A stretch of 64,000 nt of DNA, taken from the NCBI GenBank assembly GCA_903900705.1, contig CAIUOG010000054.1, positions 1 through 64,000 on the forward strand. The letters are read 5' to 3'. Made by a program: the position numbers and the translations under genes. The notes beneath the pieces are model-generated. The model searched no databases and was not told where the DNA came from. It saw only the letters and a program-made list of their open reading frames with translations. Origin of the DNA: an uncultured Acidobacteriia bacterium. GTDB lineage: Bacteria; Acidobacteriota; Terriglobia; Bryobacterales; Bryobacteraceae. Of the stretch, positions 8,479 through 17,967 are shown piece after piece (within the stretch, counting starts at the first letter, position 1; the number at the start of each line of letters is the position of its first letter).

Positions 8479-9372
8479 ATGTTTACAGGTTGCGGCACGG
8501 CCATGGTCACGCCATTCCGGCGGGACGGCAGTTTAGACGAAGTCACCATGCGCGCTCTGGTGCGCAGACAGATTGAGCACGGTATTGATTTTCTGGTCCC
8601 CTGCGGGACCACGGGCGAAAGCCCCACGCTGACCCGCGAGGAACATCTGCGCGTGGTCGCGATCACGGTGGAGGAAGCGAAGGGGAAGGTTCCGGTTCTG
8701 GCGGGCGCCGGCGGCTACAACACGCGGGAAGTGATGGAACTGGCGCGCGAGTGCCAGAGCCTCGGCGCGGACGGCATTCTCTCCGTCACCCCGTATTACA
8801 ACAAGCCCACGCAGGAAGGCCTCTACCAGCACTATAAGGCCATCGCGGAAGCCGTCACCGCCCCCATTGTTGTGTACAACGTGCAGGGCCGCACCGGCGT
8901 GAATGTCGAGACCGCCACACTGGCCCGCCTCGCTCAGATTGAAAACATTGTCGGCGTGAAAGAAGCCTCCGGCAATATTTCACAGATGGCCGACGTCATC
9001 CAGCGCGTGCCTGAGGATTTCAGCGTCCTCTCCGGTGATGACGCCATTACGATTCCCCTCATCGCTCTCGGCGGCTGCGGCATTATCTCTGTGGTTTCCA
9101 ACCAGATTCCGCACGTGATGACGGAACTCACCCGCCGCGCCAGCCAGGGTGACTTCGCCGGCGCGCGCGAACTGCAGCGCCGCTTCCTGCCGCTCATGCA
9201 GATCAACTTCGTGGAATCAAACCCCGGCCCCGTGAAATGGGCCATGCACCGCATGGGTCTGCTGGAGCCGAATTTCCGCCTGCCCATGGTACCGCCAACC
9301 GAAGCCAGCCGGGCGAAAATTGAAACTGTGCTCGAAGCAGCCGGACTGCTCGCACCCGCGGGAGTCAACTAA
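8479..9372 (+). CDS. dapA: 4-hydroxy-tetrahydrodipicolinate synthase
   Basis: Protein of 297 residues that condenses pyruvate with aspartate semialdehyde, the committed step to lysine and diaminopimelate. It is a class I aldolase-type TIM barrel with the Schiff-base Lys161 in GVKEASG, the pyruvate-binding [10 protein letters not shown] loop and the catalytic tyrosine in TPYYNKP. The ATG at 8479 is preferred over frames reaching back into dapB because it follows a strong AGGGAGG ribosome-binding site at 8466-8472 and gives the standard family length. It lies 28 bases after dapB and just before dapD. Confidence 0.95.
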   Translation: MFTGCGTAMVTPFRRDGSLDEVTMRALVRRQIEHGIDFLVPCGTTGESPTLTREEHLRVVAITVEEAKGKVPVLAGAGGYNTREVMELARECQSLGADGILSVTPYYNKPTQEGLYQHYKAIAEAVTAPIVVYNVQGRTGVNVETATLARLAQIENIVGVKEASGNISQMADVIQRVPEDFSVLSGDDAITIPLIALGGCGIISVVSNQIPHVMTELTRRASQGDFAGARELQRRFLPLMQINFVESNPGPVKWAMHRMGLLEPNFRLPMVPPTEASRAKIETVLEAAGLLAPAGVN

Positions 9373-9373
9373 C

Positions 9374-10225
9374 TTGCCGCAACTCACCTTTCAGCAACAG
9401 ATTGAACAGCTTTTCGACAACAAACCCGCCGAATATACGCCGGAGCACTTCGCTCTTTTCGCCCGTTTCAAAGCCGCTTTGAATGCAGGTGAAATCCGCG
9501 CCGCCGAGCCGGACGCTTCCCAGGCGAGCGGCTGGCGTGTCAACGGCTGGGTGAAAAAGGGCATCCTGCTGGGCTTCCGGATCGGCTCCATTGTCGATAT
9601 GTCGATTGATCCCGCCCGCCAGCCGTTCCTCGATAAATCGACCTATCCGGTCCACCAGTTCAAACCGTCCGATGGCGTTCGCATCGTCCCAGGCGGCTCC
9701 AGTATTCGCGACGGCTGCTATATCGGCAAGGGCGTTACCTGCATGCCCCCCATGTACATCAACGCCGGCGCCTATGTAGGCGACGGCACCATGGTGGATT
9801 CCCATGCGCTGGTGGGCAGCTGCGCGCAGATCGGGAAGAACGTACACATCTCCGCGGCCTCCCAGATTGGTGGCGTGCTGGAACCGGTGGGCGCGCTGCC
9901 GGTGATCGTGGAAGACGATGTCCTGATCGGCGGCAACTGCGGCGTCTACGAAGGTACCGTGGTGAAATCCAAAGCCGTGCTCGGCACCGGCACGATTCTG
10001 AACCGTTCCACGCCGGTCTACGATCTGGTGCGCGGCGAAGTCTATCGCGCAACGGATGAGCAGCCGCTCGTCATTCCCGAAGGGGCGGTGCTGGTGGCCG
10101 GTTCAAGGGCCGTCACCAGCGGGCATGGGAAGGACTGGGGCATTTCCATCTACACCCCCGTCATCGTCAAGTATCGCGACGAGAAGACCGGTACGAAAAT
10201 CCAGCTCGAGGACCTTCTTCGTTAG
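9374..10225 (+). CDS. dapD: Tetrahydrodipicolinate N-succinyltransferase
   Basis: Protein of 283 residues that transfers succinyl from succinyl-CoA to tetrahydrodipicolinate, committing lysine synthesis to the succinylase route. An N-terminal helical region is followed by a left-handed beta-helix of hexapeptide repeats (around [31 protein letters not shown] and the GNCGVYEG region). The best start is TTG at 9374, one base after the dapA stop, because the mature family N-terminus ([13 protein letters not shown]) begins there; an in-frame ATG upstream lies inside dapA. GGGAG in the end of dapA acts as the ribosome-binding site. This is the last gene of the riboswitch operon. No aminotransferase for the step between DapD and DapE is present here. 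Confidence 0.93.
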   Translation: MPQLTFQQQIEQLFDNKPAEYTPEHFALFARFKAALNAGEIRAAEPDASQASGWRVNGWVKKGILLGFRIGSIVDMSIDPARQPFLDKSTYPVHQFKPSDGVRIVPGGSSIRDGCYIGKGVTCMPPMYINAGAYVGDGTMVDSHALVGSCAQIGKNVHISAASQIGGVLEPVGALPVIVEDDVLIGGNCGVYEGTVVKSKAVLGTGTILNRSTPVYDLVRGEVYRATDEQPLVIPEGAVLVAGSRAVTSGHGKDWGISIYTPVIVKYRDEKTGTKIQLEDLLR

Positions 10226-10240
10226 TTCCCGGACCCGCGC

Positions 10241-13200
10241 TCAGAGCGGCTTCCTGCGCTGCCCCCACGTGGGCGGCGCAGGTTCCGTGGAGCGGCGTTC
10301 CACGGGCTTTTCCTTCAACATCCGCAAACCTTCGGCCACGGCGCGTTCAAGCTGCGGATCCCGGCCCCCGATCACATCTTTCGGCCAGTTCTCCACATCC
10401 ACGTCCGGCGCCACGCCTTCGTTCTCCACGGCCCACTTGCCGTCCCTTGAAAAGAAGCCGCCACGCGGCGCAATCATAGTGCCGCCATCCACCAGCACCG
10501 GCGTATCCGCCGTATGCACCAGTCCGCCCCAGGTGCGTTTGCCCACCAGCAGTCCGATCTTTCTCAGCCGGAACATGTAGGGCATGAGATCGCCTCCGGA
10601 ACCCGCCATTTCATTCACGATCATGACCTTCGGGCCCCAGATGCCGGCCGCCGGACTGGTGAACGGATAGCGGTCGCCCGCCACATTATTGAAGTAACCA
10701 TCGAAGTCACGCTGCAGCACGTCAATGATGTAATCGGCCGCGGAGCCACCGCCGTTAAAGCGCTCGTCGATAATGGCGCCCTGCTTATCCTGCTGGGCGA
10801 AGTAGTAACGATTGAAGCTGGCGTAACCGGGCTGGCCCGTATTGGGCAGGTATACGTAAGCGAGCTTGCCGCCCGAAAGCTTTTCGACCATGCGCCGGTT
10901 CTCTTCCACCCAGGCGCGGGTTCGCAGTGTCTGTTCGTTGGCCACCGGCGTCACAGTCACCTGCCGCGCGCCTTCCATAGCCGGGTTGCGGTTGACGGTG
11001 AGCACGGTCTGTCGATCCGCCGTGCCATCCAGCAGCCGGTAGATGTTGTCCGGCGCGCGCAGTTCCACGCCGTTGATGGCGACGATGTAATCGCCCGCCG
11101 AAATATCCACGCCGGGCGCTGCCAACGGGGCCTTCAGGTCCGGATTCCAGCTCTCGTTGTCATAGACGCGCGTAACTTTGTAGCGCCCGTTTTCGATGGT
11201 GAAATCCGCGCCCAGCAGGCCGCCGGGCGACGAGGGCAGCGCCGGAATGTCGCCACCGCGCACATAGGAGTGGCCGATGGAGATCTCGGCGCCCATGGTG
11301 TCGAGCAGGTAGTTCAGGTCGGCGCGATGGTTCACATGGGGCAGCAGTTGCCCGTACATTTCCTTCATGTGCAGCCAGTCTGCACCGTGCATGTTCGGCA
11401 CATAGAGGTAGTCGCGCTGATTCCGCCAGCCTTCGTAGAAGATCTGCCGGAACTCCTCTTTCGGTTCAAGGTACATGCGGAGCGTGGCGGCTACCAGACC
11501 CTGGCCCGCTGCGGGAGGCAGCTTGTCCGCGTCCACCAGATAGAGGCTGGGGCGCGGGGCCGCGCCGCGTCCGGCGGGCGTATCGGCGCGGTAGACCAGC
11601 TTGTGGCCATCAGCGCTCACGTCGTAAGCCCCGACCGCCGGCACAAAGGGCGAGACTTTCCGGTCACTCAGGCGGAAGCGGCGCAGCGCGAAGGAGGCAG
11701 CCGCCTCCTCCCCGCCCGCGCCGGCTTCGAGGTAGTACACGGTTCCCGCCACTCCGGAGCGCAACTGGGAATACCTGCGCTCCGGTACGGCGGCAACGGC
11801 CAGGATGCGCTTCTGGATGCCTTCAAAATCAATCTGGACCGGGACGGGCTCCCGGGAGCCTGCTGCGCCGGCCGCGGCAGCGCCCTTTTCCTCATCGCTC
11901 TCCGGCAGCAGCGGGCTGGGGTCGCTCTTCTTCAGGATGGCCAGGTACAGCCCGAAATTCTCGTTGTGCTCGTAGCTCGTCATATCGAGCCACTGCGACT
12001 GCAAGCCGAGGTTCGTCGAAGCAAAGAACCACAGGTACTTGCCGCTCGCGTCCCACGCGGGCCAGACCGCGTCCGCCAGCCCGTCGGTCACCTGCCGGGA
12101 CTCCCCGGTTTCCACGTTGCTGATGAAGATCGCATGGTACATCGAGCGCAGGCGGCTGGCATACGCAACCCATTTGGAATCGGGACTCCAGACCGGATTC
12201 AGTGTGCGCGTGGGCACCATCCAGGGATCATTGCCGATCACTTTCGCTTTACCGGTGGCAATATCCAGAACCCACACCTTCAGGTTTGTGTCGCTATAGA
12301 GCAGCTTCTTCGAATCGGGCGACCAGGAGGCGGTGTAGTAGTGGTTCGGGTGTTCGAGCGCGATCTCGCGCGCCGGCGTCAGACCGTCCTGCGCCTCTAT
12401 CACAAGGCGGTACTCGCCGGACCGGTCGCTGAACCACGAGATGAATCTTCCATCGGGCGACCAGGCCGGTTCATGCTCGGCGGAACCGCTCGAATGGCTC
12501 AGATTTCGCACGTCGCCCTTCTCAGCCGGAATAGTGAAAATCTCCCCGCGCGCTTCCACCAGAATTCGCTTTGCGGTGGGCGAGAGATGGAGGTTGCTCA
12601 TGCGGCTGGTGACGTCTTCCCAGCGCGGCATCATCCACGGGAAGTCGCCGGTGGAGGTGATGTTGACCACATGCTCGCGCCCGGTTTTCGGGTCGAGTTC
12701 ATGCACATAGCCGGCCTGTTCGAACACCATCACGCCAGAGCCGGTATCGAGCGTCTTCACGTCGAAGTCGGTAAATTTCGTCACCTGCGCGAGTTTCTTC
12801 GTTTTGGTATCGAATGACCACACGTTGGCAATGCCATCGCGGTCTGAAATGAAGTAAACGGTGTCGCCGAGCCAGGCGGGATCCATATCTTTCGAATCGG
12901 TCCACGGTGGCGAGATCAGGTCGAAGGTCTTGAGATCCACAATCCAGATGGGTCTGTTCTGGCCGCCGCGATAGTTGCGGCGCTCCTCGTCCCAGGAGTT
13001 GTTCATGCGGTAGGCGACGTGAGTCCCGTCGGCGGAGATTTTGCCCTGATAAGCGCGCGGCAGGGGCAAGGGCTGTTCCACGCCGCCCTCGGCCGGAACG
13101 GTCCAGAAGCGGGGCGCCGCGGTGGGGGCGGCGGAGGCGCGGGCGGAGGCGAAGATGATGTTCTTTCCGTCCGGAGTCCAGCCCTGCACGGTATCCGCGC

Positions 13201-13525
13201 CAGGATGCCAGGTGAGGCGCTTCGGCTCGCCGCCCTCCGCCGGAATCACCCAGGCATCCACATTGCCCGCATATTCGGCGCTGAAGGCCAGCCACTTTCC
13301 GTCCGGCGAGAAGTGCGGATTGGTGGCCTGCCCCTGAAAGGTTGTCAGACGGCGGGCCACCCCGCCGGAACGCCCGACCGTCCAGATGTTACCCGCATAA
13401 GCAAAAGCAATCTGCGTCGCGCTGACCGTTGGCATGCGCAGCAGCCTGGTGGAGGATGTGTCAGCGGCGTGCAGCGCCGGGGCGGATAACAGGAAGCAGA
13501 GGGAGAGCACGACGCGACTGGTCAT
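10241..13525 (-). CDS. Tricorn-type protease homolog (beta-propeller, PDZ, S41 peptidase), exported
   Basis: Protein of 1,094 residues with an N-terminal signal (LSLCFLLSAPALHA). The first half is a TolB/WD40-like propeller region with repeated DG-KWLAFSAEYAG-type blades. A PDZ-like segment (PGVDISAGDYIVAINGVEL) comes before a C-terminal S41 peptidase domain with the nucleophile in NEMAGSGGD and the downstream GKRTWGGLV loop. Tricorn itself degrades peptides in archaea; bacterial homologs with signal peptides are thought to process peptides in the periplasm. It converges on dapD with a 15-base gap and diverges from the TonB receptor gene. Substrate is unknown. Confidence 0.88.
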   Translation of the reverse strand: MTSRVVLSLCFLLSAPALHAADTSSTRLLRMPTVSATQIAFAYAGNIWTVGRSGGVARRLTTFQGQATNPHFSPDGKWLAFSAEYAGNVDAWVIPAEGGEPKRLTWHPGADTVQGWTPDGKNIIFASARASAAPTAAPRFWTVPAEGGVEQPLPLPRAYQGKISADGTHVAYRMNNSWDEERRNYRGGQNRPIWIVDLKTFDLISPPWTDSKDMDPAWLGDTVYFISDRDGIANVWSFDTKTKKLAQVTKFTDFDVKTLDTGSGVMVFEQAGYVHELDPKTGREHVVNITSTGDFPWMMPRWEDVTSRMSNLHLSPTAKRILVEARGEIFTIPAEKGDVRNLSHSSGSAEHEPAWSPDGRFISWFSDRSGEYRLVIEAQDGLTPAREIALEHPNHYYTASWSPDSKKLLYSDTNLKVWVLDIATGKAKVIGNDPWMVPTRTLNPVWSPDSKWVAYASRLRSMYHAIFISNVETGESRQVTDGLADAVWPAWDASGKYLWFFASTNLGLQSQWLDMTSYEHNENFGLYLAILKKSDPSPLLPESDEEKGAAAAGAAGSREPVPVQIDFEGIQKRILAVAAVPERRYSQLRSGVAGTVYYLEAGAGGEEAAASFALRRFRLSDRKVSPFVPAVGAYDVSADGHKLVYRADTPAGRGAAPRPSLYLVDADKLPPAAGQGLVAATLRMYLEPKEEFRQIFYEGWRNQRDYLYVPNMHGADWLHMKEMYGQLLPHVNHRADLNYLLDTMGAEISIGHSYVRGGDIPALPSSPGGLLGADFTIENGRYKVTRVYDNESWNPDLKAPLAAPGVDISAGDYIVAINGVELRAPDNIYRLLDGTADRQTVLTVNRNPAMEGARQVTVTPVANEQTLRTRAWVEENRRMVEKLSGGKLAYVYLPNTGQPGYASFNRYYFAQQDKQGAIIDERFNGGGSAADYIIDVLQRDFDGYFNNVAGDRYPFTSPAAGIWGPKVMIVNEMAGSGGDLMPYMFRLRKIGLLVGKRTWGGLVHTADTPVLVDGGTMIAPRGGFFSRDGKWAVENEGVAPDVDVENWPKDVIGGRDPQLERAVAEGLRMLKEKPVERRSTEPAPPTWGQRRKPL

Positions 13526-13618
13526 TTGATAAGCGAATATAGCATCCCGGGCATGGGGGAAACCTCCGGATTGCTACCATCAAGTTACAAATCGCTGTAT
13601 CAGGGAGTTATAAAACAC

Positions 13619-16600
13619 ATGCTTATTAACCGCATTGGCCTATTTCTAATACTTCTCGCGATGCCGGTGTTCGCCCAGGATTCGGGCACCATTTCCGGCA
13701 CCGTAACCGATGGCTCCGGCGCGGGCGTTCCAGGCGCGGCCGTTTCATTCACCTCCACCGAACGCCATGTTCTGGTCCGCGCCACCGCCACAGACGGCAG
13801 TGGCAACTACACCGCGCCGGCGCTTCCCGTCGGCACCTATTCCGTTCGCGTGGAAGCCAAAGCTTTTAAGGCCGCCATCCGCGAGGATGTGGTTCTCAAC
13901 GTGACCGATTCGCTGACCGTCAGCTTCCGTCTGGAAGTGGGCGACGTCACGCAGACGGTAACGGTGGAGGCGCCCTCCACGCAGGTGGAACTGCAGAACG
14001 GCTCCGCGCAGGGCACCACCATCAATGGCACGCAGATCCGCGAACTGGCGCTCGTGACGCGGAACTACGAGCAACTGGTGGCTCTGATGCCCGGCGTCAG
14101 TTCGGCATCCGTTGACCAGTTGTATGTCGGCACTTCCCTGCCCTCCGGTCAGACCGCCACCATCCCGTTCGCCATCAATGGCGCGCGGAACTCGTCAAAT
14201 GCCTGGCTGGTGGATGGCGCGGACAACGTGGATCGCGGTTCCAACCAGACGCTGCTGAATACGCCCAGCATTGACGCCATTGCCGAATTCAAAGTGCAGC
14301 GCAGCGGCTATTCCGCCGAAGCGGGCCGGGCCGGCGGCGCGCAGATTCAGGTGGTCACCAAGTCCGGAACCTCCGCGTTCCGCGGCGATGTGTATGAGTT
14401 CTTCCGCAACGACAAACTGGCGGCGAACAACTTCTACAACAACGCCACCCTCGTGAATCCCGGGCCCGATGGCAAAGCGAGGGTTGCGCCGCTTCGTTAT
14501 AACGATTTCGGCTGGACCCTCGGCGGCCCGCTCTACATTCCGAACCACTACAACAAAGACAGGAACAAGACCTTCTTCTTCGTGTCTGAAGAGTTCCGTC
14601 GCGTGATCACCTATGCGACCGGTACCGCAACCGTGCCCACCGCCGCACAGGCCGCCGGGAATTTCACCACGCCGGTCTGCGTGGCCTATACGGGCAGCAC
14701 CTGTAACCAGACCGCGACGAACATCAGCGCATTCAACCCGGTGGCGAAGCAGTATCTGCAGGACATCTATTCGCACATCGCGCTGCCCACCGGTACCAAC
14801 ACGCTGGTTTCCCTCTTCCGCAACGTCTACAACTTCGAGCAGGAACTCTACAAAATCGACCACAATTTCGGCCCGAAGCTGCAGGTTTCCGCCCGTTTCC
14901 TCCGCGACCAGATTCCAACCGTGGAACCGCAGGGCCTCTTCTCGCTGGGCTCTTCGATTCCGAATATCGGCATCACCAGCACGAACGCGCCAGGACACAA
15001 CTGGAACTTCCACGCCACCTCGGCGCTTTCACCCACCTGGGTAAACGAAGCGGGCTACAGCTACTCGTTTGGCGCGATTCTGAGCGATCCCACCGGCTAC
15101 ATCAACTCGAAGGCTTCAACCGACATCAAGACCAATCTGCCCTTCCCGGTCACGCTGTCCCTGGTGCCGACGCTGGCCTTCTCCGGCGGCACGTCGATCC
15201 TCGGCTATGGCCCTTACCGCGACTACAACCGGAACCATAACCTGTTCGACAACATGACGAAGATCCTGGGCAGCCACACGCTGCGTTTTGGCGGGAGCTT
15301 CAACTACTACCAGAAGACGGAGAACGCGGCCACCGGCAACCAGGGCACGTTCAACTTCACCCCGGCCAGCGTGCCCACCGGCACGTCGACCTTCGCGCAG
15401 TCCTTCGCGAACTTCCTGCTGGGCAACGTGGCCACCTTCACGCAGTCTTCTGAAGACGTCACGCCCGATATCCGCGCCAAACAGTGGGAAATCTATGGGC
15501 AGGATGACTGGCGCATTCTGCCGAACCTGACCATCAACATCGGTATCCGGTATTCGCACTTCGCCGAACCGATTGACGCGAAGCATGAACTGACCACCTT
15601 CAACCCGGGCCTCTACAGCGCCGCGGCCGCGCCCACGCTGACCGCCGGTGGCCTGCTGCCTTCCAACGCGCAAAACTACCTGAACGGCATTGTGATTAAC
15701 GGCCAGAACTCGCCGTTCGGCCAGAAGGTGGGCAGTTCGGATTCCCGCAACGTCGCCCCTCGCTTCGGCATTGCCTGGGACCCGTTCGGCACCGGCAAGA
15801 CTTCCATCCGGTCCGGCTACGGCCTGTTCTATGACGCCACGCTGTACGGCACATTCGAACAGAATATCTTCGCTAATCCGCCTTATGTGAATGCGATTTC
15901 CATCTCCAACGTTTCGCTCGACAACCCGGCGGCCGGCACTGCGGCAATCAGCACCACGCCCAAAGCGTTGCGTGGCACGCCGACGCAGTTCAGCACGCCT
16001 TACATGCAGCAGTGGAGCTTTGAGGCACAGCGCCAGATCCGTCCGGACTTCCTGCTGAGCGTGGCCTATGTCGGTTCCAAAGGTACGCACCTGCTCGGCA
16101 TCGTGGACCTCAATCAGATCCAGCCGAACTTCGCGTACACCTCCGGCTTTGCGCCCACCACCACGAACTATACGTCGAGCGCCGCGGAACTGCCGCTGAA
16201 TAACCTGCGGCCGTACAAGGGTTACAACGCGATTAACGTGGTGGAGCCGTGGTTCACGTCGAACTACAATTCGCTGCAGATCTTCACGCAGAAGCGGTTC
16301 AGGGGTGAGAACCAGATCTCGGCCTCATACACCTGGTCGAAGAACATGACGGACAATGGCAGCGACCGTTCCAACGCGCCGCAGAATACTTACAATTTTG
16401 CAAAGGGCGAGTATGGTCCGGCCACGTTCGACCGCAAGCAGGTGCTGAATCTCAACGGCATCTACCTGCTGCCGTTCTTTGCCGCACAGAAGGGTCTTGT
16501 GGGGAAAACACTGGGCGGATGGCAGGCTTCCACCATCGCCAGCTTCTATTCCGGTCTGCCCTACACGGTCACCACGTCGAGTTCCGATCCGGCTGCGCTC

Positions 16601-16984
16601 GGGCTGATCGGTTCAAGCGCCTCCAGCGCGCGCCCCGACCTGCTCTGCGATCCGTACGCAGGCTGGACCAGCACACGCGCCTCGTGGTTCAACACGGCCT
16701 GCTTTATCAATCCGCCCGCCGGTCAGCATCACGTGGGCAACGAAGGCCGCGCGGTGCTGCGTGGACCGGGCTTCCAGGGCTGGAGCATGTCGCTCTCGAA
16801 GAACGTGAAGTTCGGACCCGAGAACCGCTATCGCTTCCAGCTGCGCGGCGAGGCCTCCAACGTGTTTAACCACACGAACCCGAGCCTCTTCGGCTCCACC
16901 AACAACACCAGCTCGCTGTTCGGGACCATCACGGGCTACCGCGACCCCCGCATCATCCAGCTGGGCGCAAAGCTGTATTTTTGA
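13619..16984 (+). CDS. TonB-dependent receptor with N-terminal carboxypeptidase-regulatory-like domain
   Basis: Outer-membrane protein of 1,121 residues of the Oar-like type abundant in Acidobacteriota. A signal peptide (IGLFLILLAMPVFAQ) is followed by a CarboxypepD_reg-like beta-sandwich (TISGTVTDGSGAGVPGA), a plug with AINGARNSSNAWLVDGADN, and a long beta-barrel with aromatic strand motifs such as RFGGSFNYYQ and ISASYTWSKNMTD. The C-terminus ends in LGAKLYF, a typical barrel end. The ATG at 13619 is chosen because the signal peptide starts there; the frame is open upstream without export features. It probably imports a carbohydrate or peptide ligand; no SusD partner is adjacent. Confidence 0.9.
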   Translation: MLINRIGLFLILLAMPVFAQDSGTISGTVTDGSGAGVPGAAVSFTSTERHVLVRATATDGSGNYTAPALPVGTYSVRVEAKAFKAAIREDVVLNVTDSLTVSFRLEVGDVTQTVTVEAPSTQVELQNGSAQGTTINGTQIRELALVTRNYEQLVALMPGVSSASVDQLYVGTSLPSGQTATIPFAINGARNSSNAWLVDGADNVDRGSNQTLLNTPSIDAIAEFKVQRSGYSAEAGRAGGAQIQVVTKSGTSAFRGDVYEFFRNDKLAANNFYNNATLVNPGPDGKARVAPLRYNDFGWTLGGPLYIPNHYNKDRNKTFFFVSEEFRRVITYATGTATVPTAAQAAGNFTTPVCVAYTGSTCNQTATNISAFNPVAKQYLQDIYSHIALPTGTNTLVSLFRNVYNFEQELYKIDHNFGPKLQVSARFLRDQIPTVEPQGLFSLGSSIPNIGITSTNAPGHNWNFHATSALSPTWVNEAGYSYSFGAILSDPTGYINSKASTDIKTNLPFPVTLSLVPTLAFSGGTSILGYGPYRDYNRNHNLFDNMTKILGSHTLRFGGSFNYYQKTENAATGNQGTFNFTPASVPTGTSTFAQSFANFLLGNVATFTQSSEDVTPDIRAKQWEIYGQDDWRILPNLTINIGIRYSHFAEPIDAKHELTTFNPGLYSAAAAPTLTAGGLLPSNAQNYLNGIVINGQNSPFGQKVGSSDSRNVAPRFGIAWDPFGTGKTSIRSGYGLFYDATLYGTFEQNIFANPPYVNAISISNVSLDNPAAGTAAISTTPKALRGTPTQFSTPYMQQWSFEAQRQIRPDFLLSVAYVGSKGTHLLGIVDLNQIQPNFAYTSGFAPTTTNYTSSAAELPLNNLRPYKGYNAINVVEPWFTSNYNSLQIFTQKRFRGENQISASYTWSKNMTDNGSDRSNAPQNTYNFAKGEYGPATFDRKQVLNLNGIYLLPFFAAQKGLVGKTLGGWQASTIASFYSGLPYTVTTSSSDPAALGLIGSSASSARPDLLCDPYAGWTSTRASWFNTACFINPPAGQHHVGNEGRAVLRGPGFQGWSMSLSKNVKFGPENRYRFQLRGEASNVFNHTNPSLFGSTNNTSSLFGTITGYRDPRIIQLGAKLYF

Positions 16985-16991
16985 GTCCCGG

Positions 16992-17933
16992 TCAGTCGAC
17001 GAGCGATTCGAACTTCTGAATCGTTTCGAGTATGGCCTCGCGGAGCGGCGTGCGGGGAATTGCACCGACCGTTTTCACCAGCGCCTCGTCGCTCATCCGG
17101 TATGCCACCGGTACCTCTGGCCCTTCCACGGAAATCAACTCCGTCGAGCCGGGCCGGATCTCATCAAGCAGCAGCCGGAGAGCCTCCATCTCAATCACTT
17201 CGCCGCGCAGGTTGAACACATGCGCGCCCGCGGTACCGCTGAAGAGGCACTGGATAAAAATATCCGCTACATCGCGCACATACTGCAGATCCATGTGGCC
17301 CGAGAGGCGAATCTGAAAGGGCTGCTTCCGCGCCACGGCGCGCATCGCAAGCGTGGGGTCGGCGGTGAGGCCGGCGTCGCGACCGGGGCCGAAGACGGTC
17401 CAGGGGCGCAGACCGATGCTGGAAATCCCGTCGCTCGCATAGAAGTTCCGCGCGTTCGCTTCGTTGGCGGCCTTGAAAACGCCGTAGTGGGTGGAAGGCT
17501 TCAGAGGCATATCCTCCGTCAGCGGCCCTTCCCCGTACTCGTCGGTAGGCCCCCAGACGGCGGAAGAACTGGCATAGACAATGGGAACGGGGCGGCCGGA
17601 ATCACGCACGCCTTCGAAAATATTGAGCGTGCCGATCACGTTGATCATGCCGCCCGCCACCGGGTTCTTCTGGCAGAACGGCATCAGTACGGCGGCCAGA
17701 TGAACAATGTGGGTGAAGGCGCCTTCGGCAATCAGTCTTTTGACGGCTTCAGTGTCTTCGATACGGCCGATGCGGCGGTCCACTTTCGCAACCAGGTCGG
17801 GGCTGGATATCATCTCCAGACGCGCCGTGGAATCGTTGCTGTCGAAGGTGACCACCTCGTGATCCTGTTCCACCAGACGGCGCACCACCCACGCCCCGAT
17901 ACAACCCTGCGCACCCGTTACCAGCACTCTCAT
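16992..17933 (-). CDS. NAD(P)-dependent epimerase/dehydratase (extended SDR)
   Basis: Protein of 313 residues with an intact extended-SDR architecture. The nucleotide-binding start is VLVTGAQGCIGAWVVRRL, with an acidic residue after strand 2 (TFDSND). Substrate-site serines lie in YASSSAVWG, and the catalytic tyrosine and lysine in THYGVFKAANE. The end of the protein is a substrate-specific domain (PRTPLREAILETIQ). The ATG at 17933 is chosen because the Rossmann strand starts there, although the frame is open upstream. It converges on the TonB receptor gene with a 7-base gap. The sugar substrate cannot be assigned from sequence. Confidence 0.85.
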   Translation of the reverse strand: MRVLVTGAQGCIGAWVVRRLVEQDHEVVTFDSNDSTARLEMISSPDLVAKVDRRIGRIEDTEAVKRLIAEGAFTHIVHLAAVLMPFCQKNPVAGGMINVIGTLNIFEGVRDSGRPVPIVYASSSAVWGPTDEYGEGPLTEDMPLKPSTHYGVFKAANEANARNFYASDGISSIGLRPWTVFGPGRDAGLTADPTLAMRAVARKQPFQIRLSGHMDLQYVRDVADIFIQCLFSGTAGAHVFNLRGEVIEMEALRLLLDEIRPGSTELISVEGPEVPVAYRMSDEALVKTVGAIPRTPLREAILETIQKFESLVD

Positions 17934-17967
17934 AAGTTCAACACGCGATAATACAGTACGGACTTTT

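Noticed and set aside
10514-12817. A 767-codon open frame on the plus strand
   Set aside because: It lies antisense to the Tricorn-type protease, which has clear domains. The translation is Arg/His-rich without any recognisable family, the usual shadow in GC-rich DNA.
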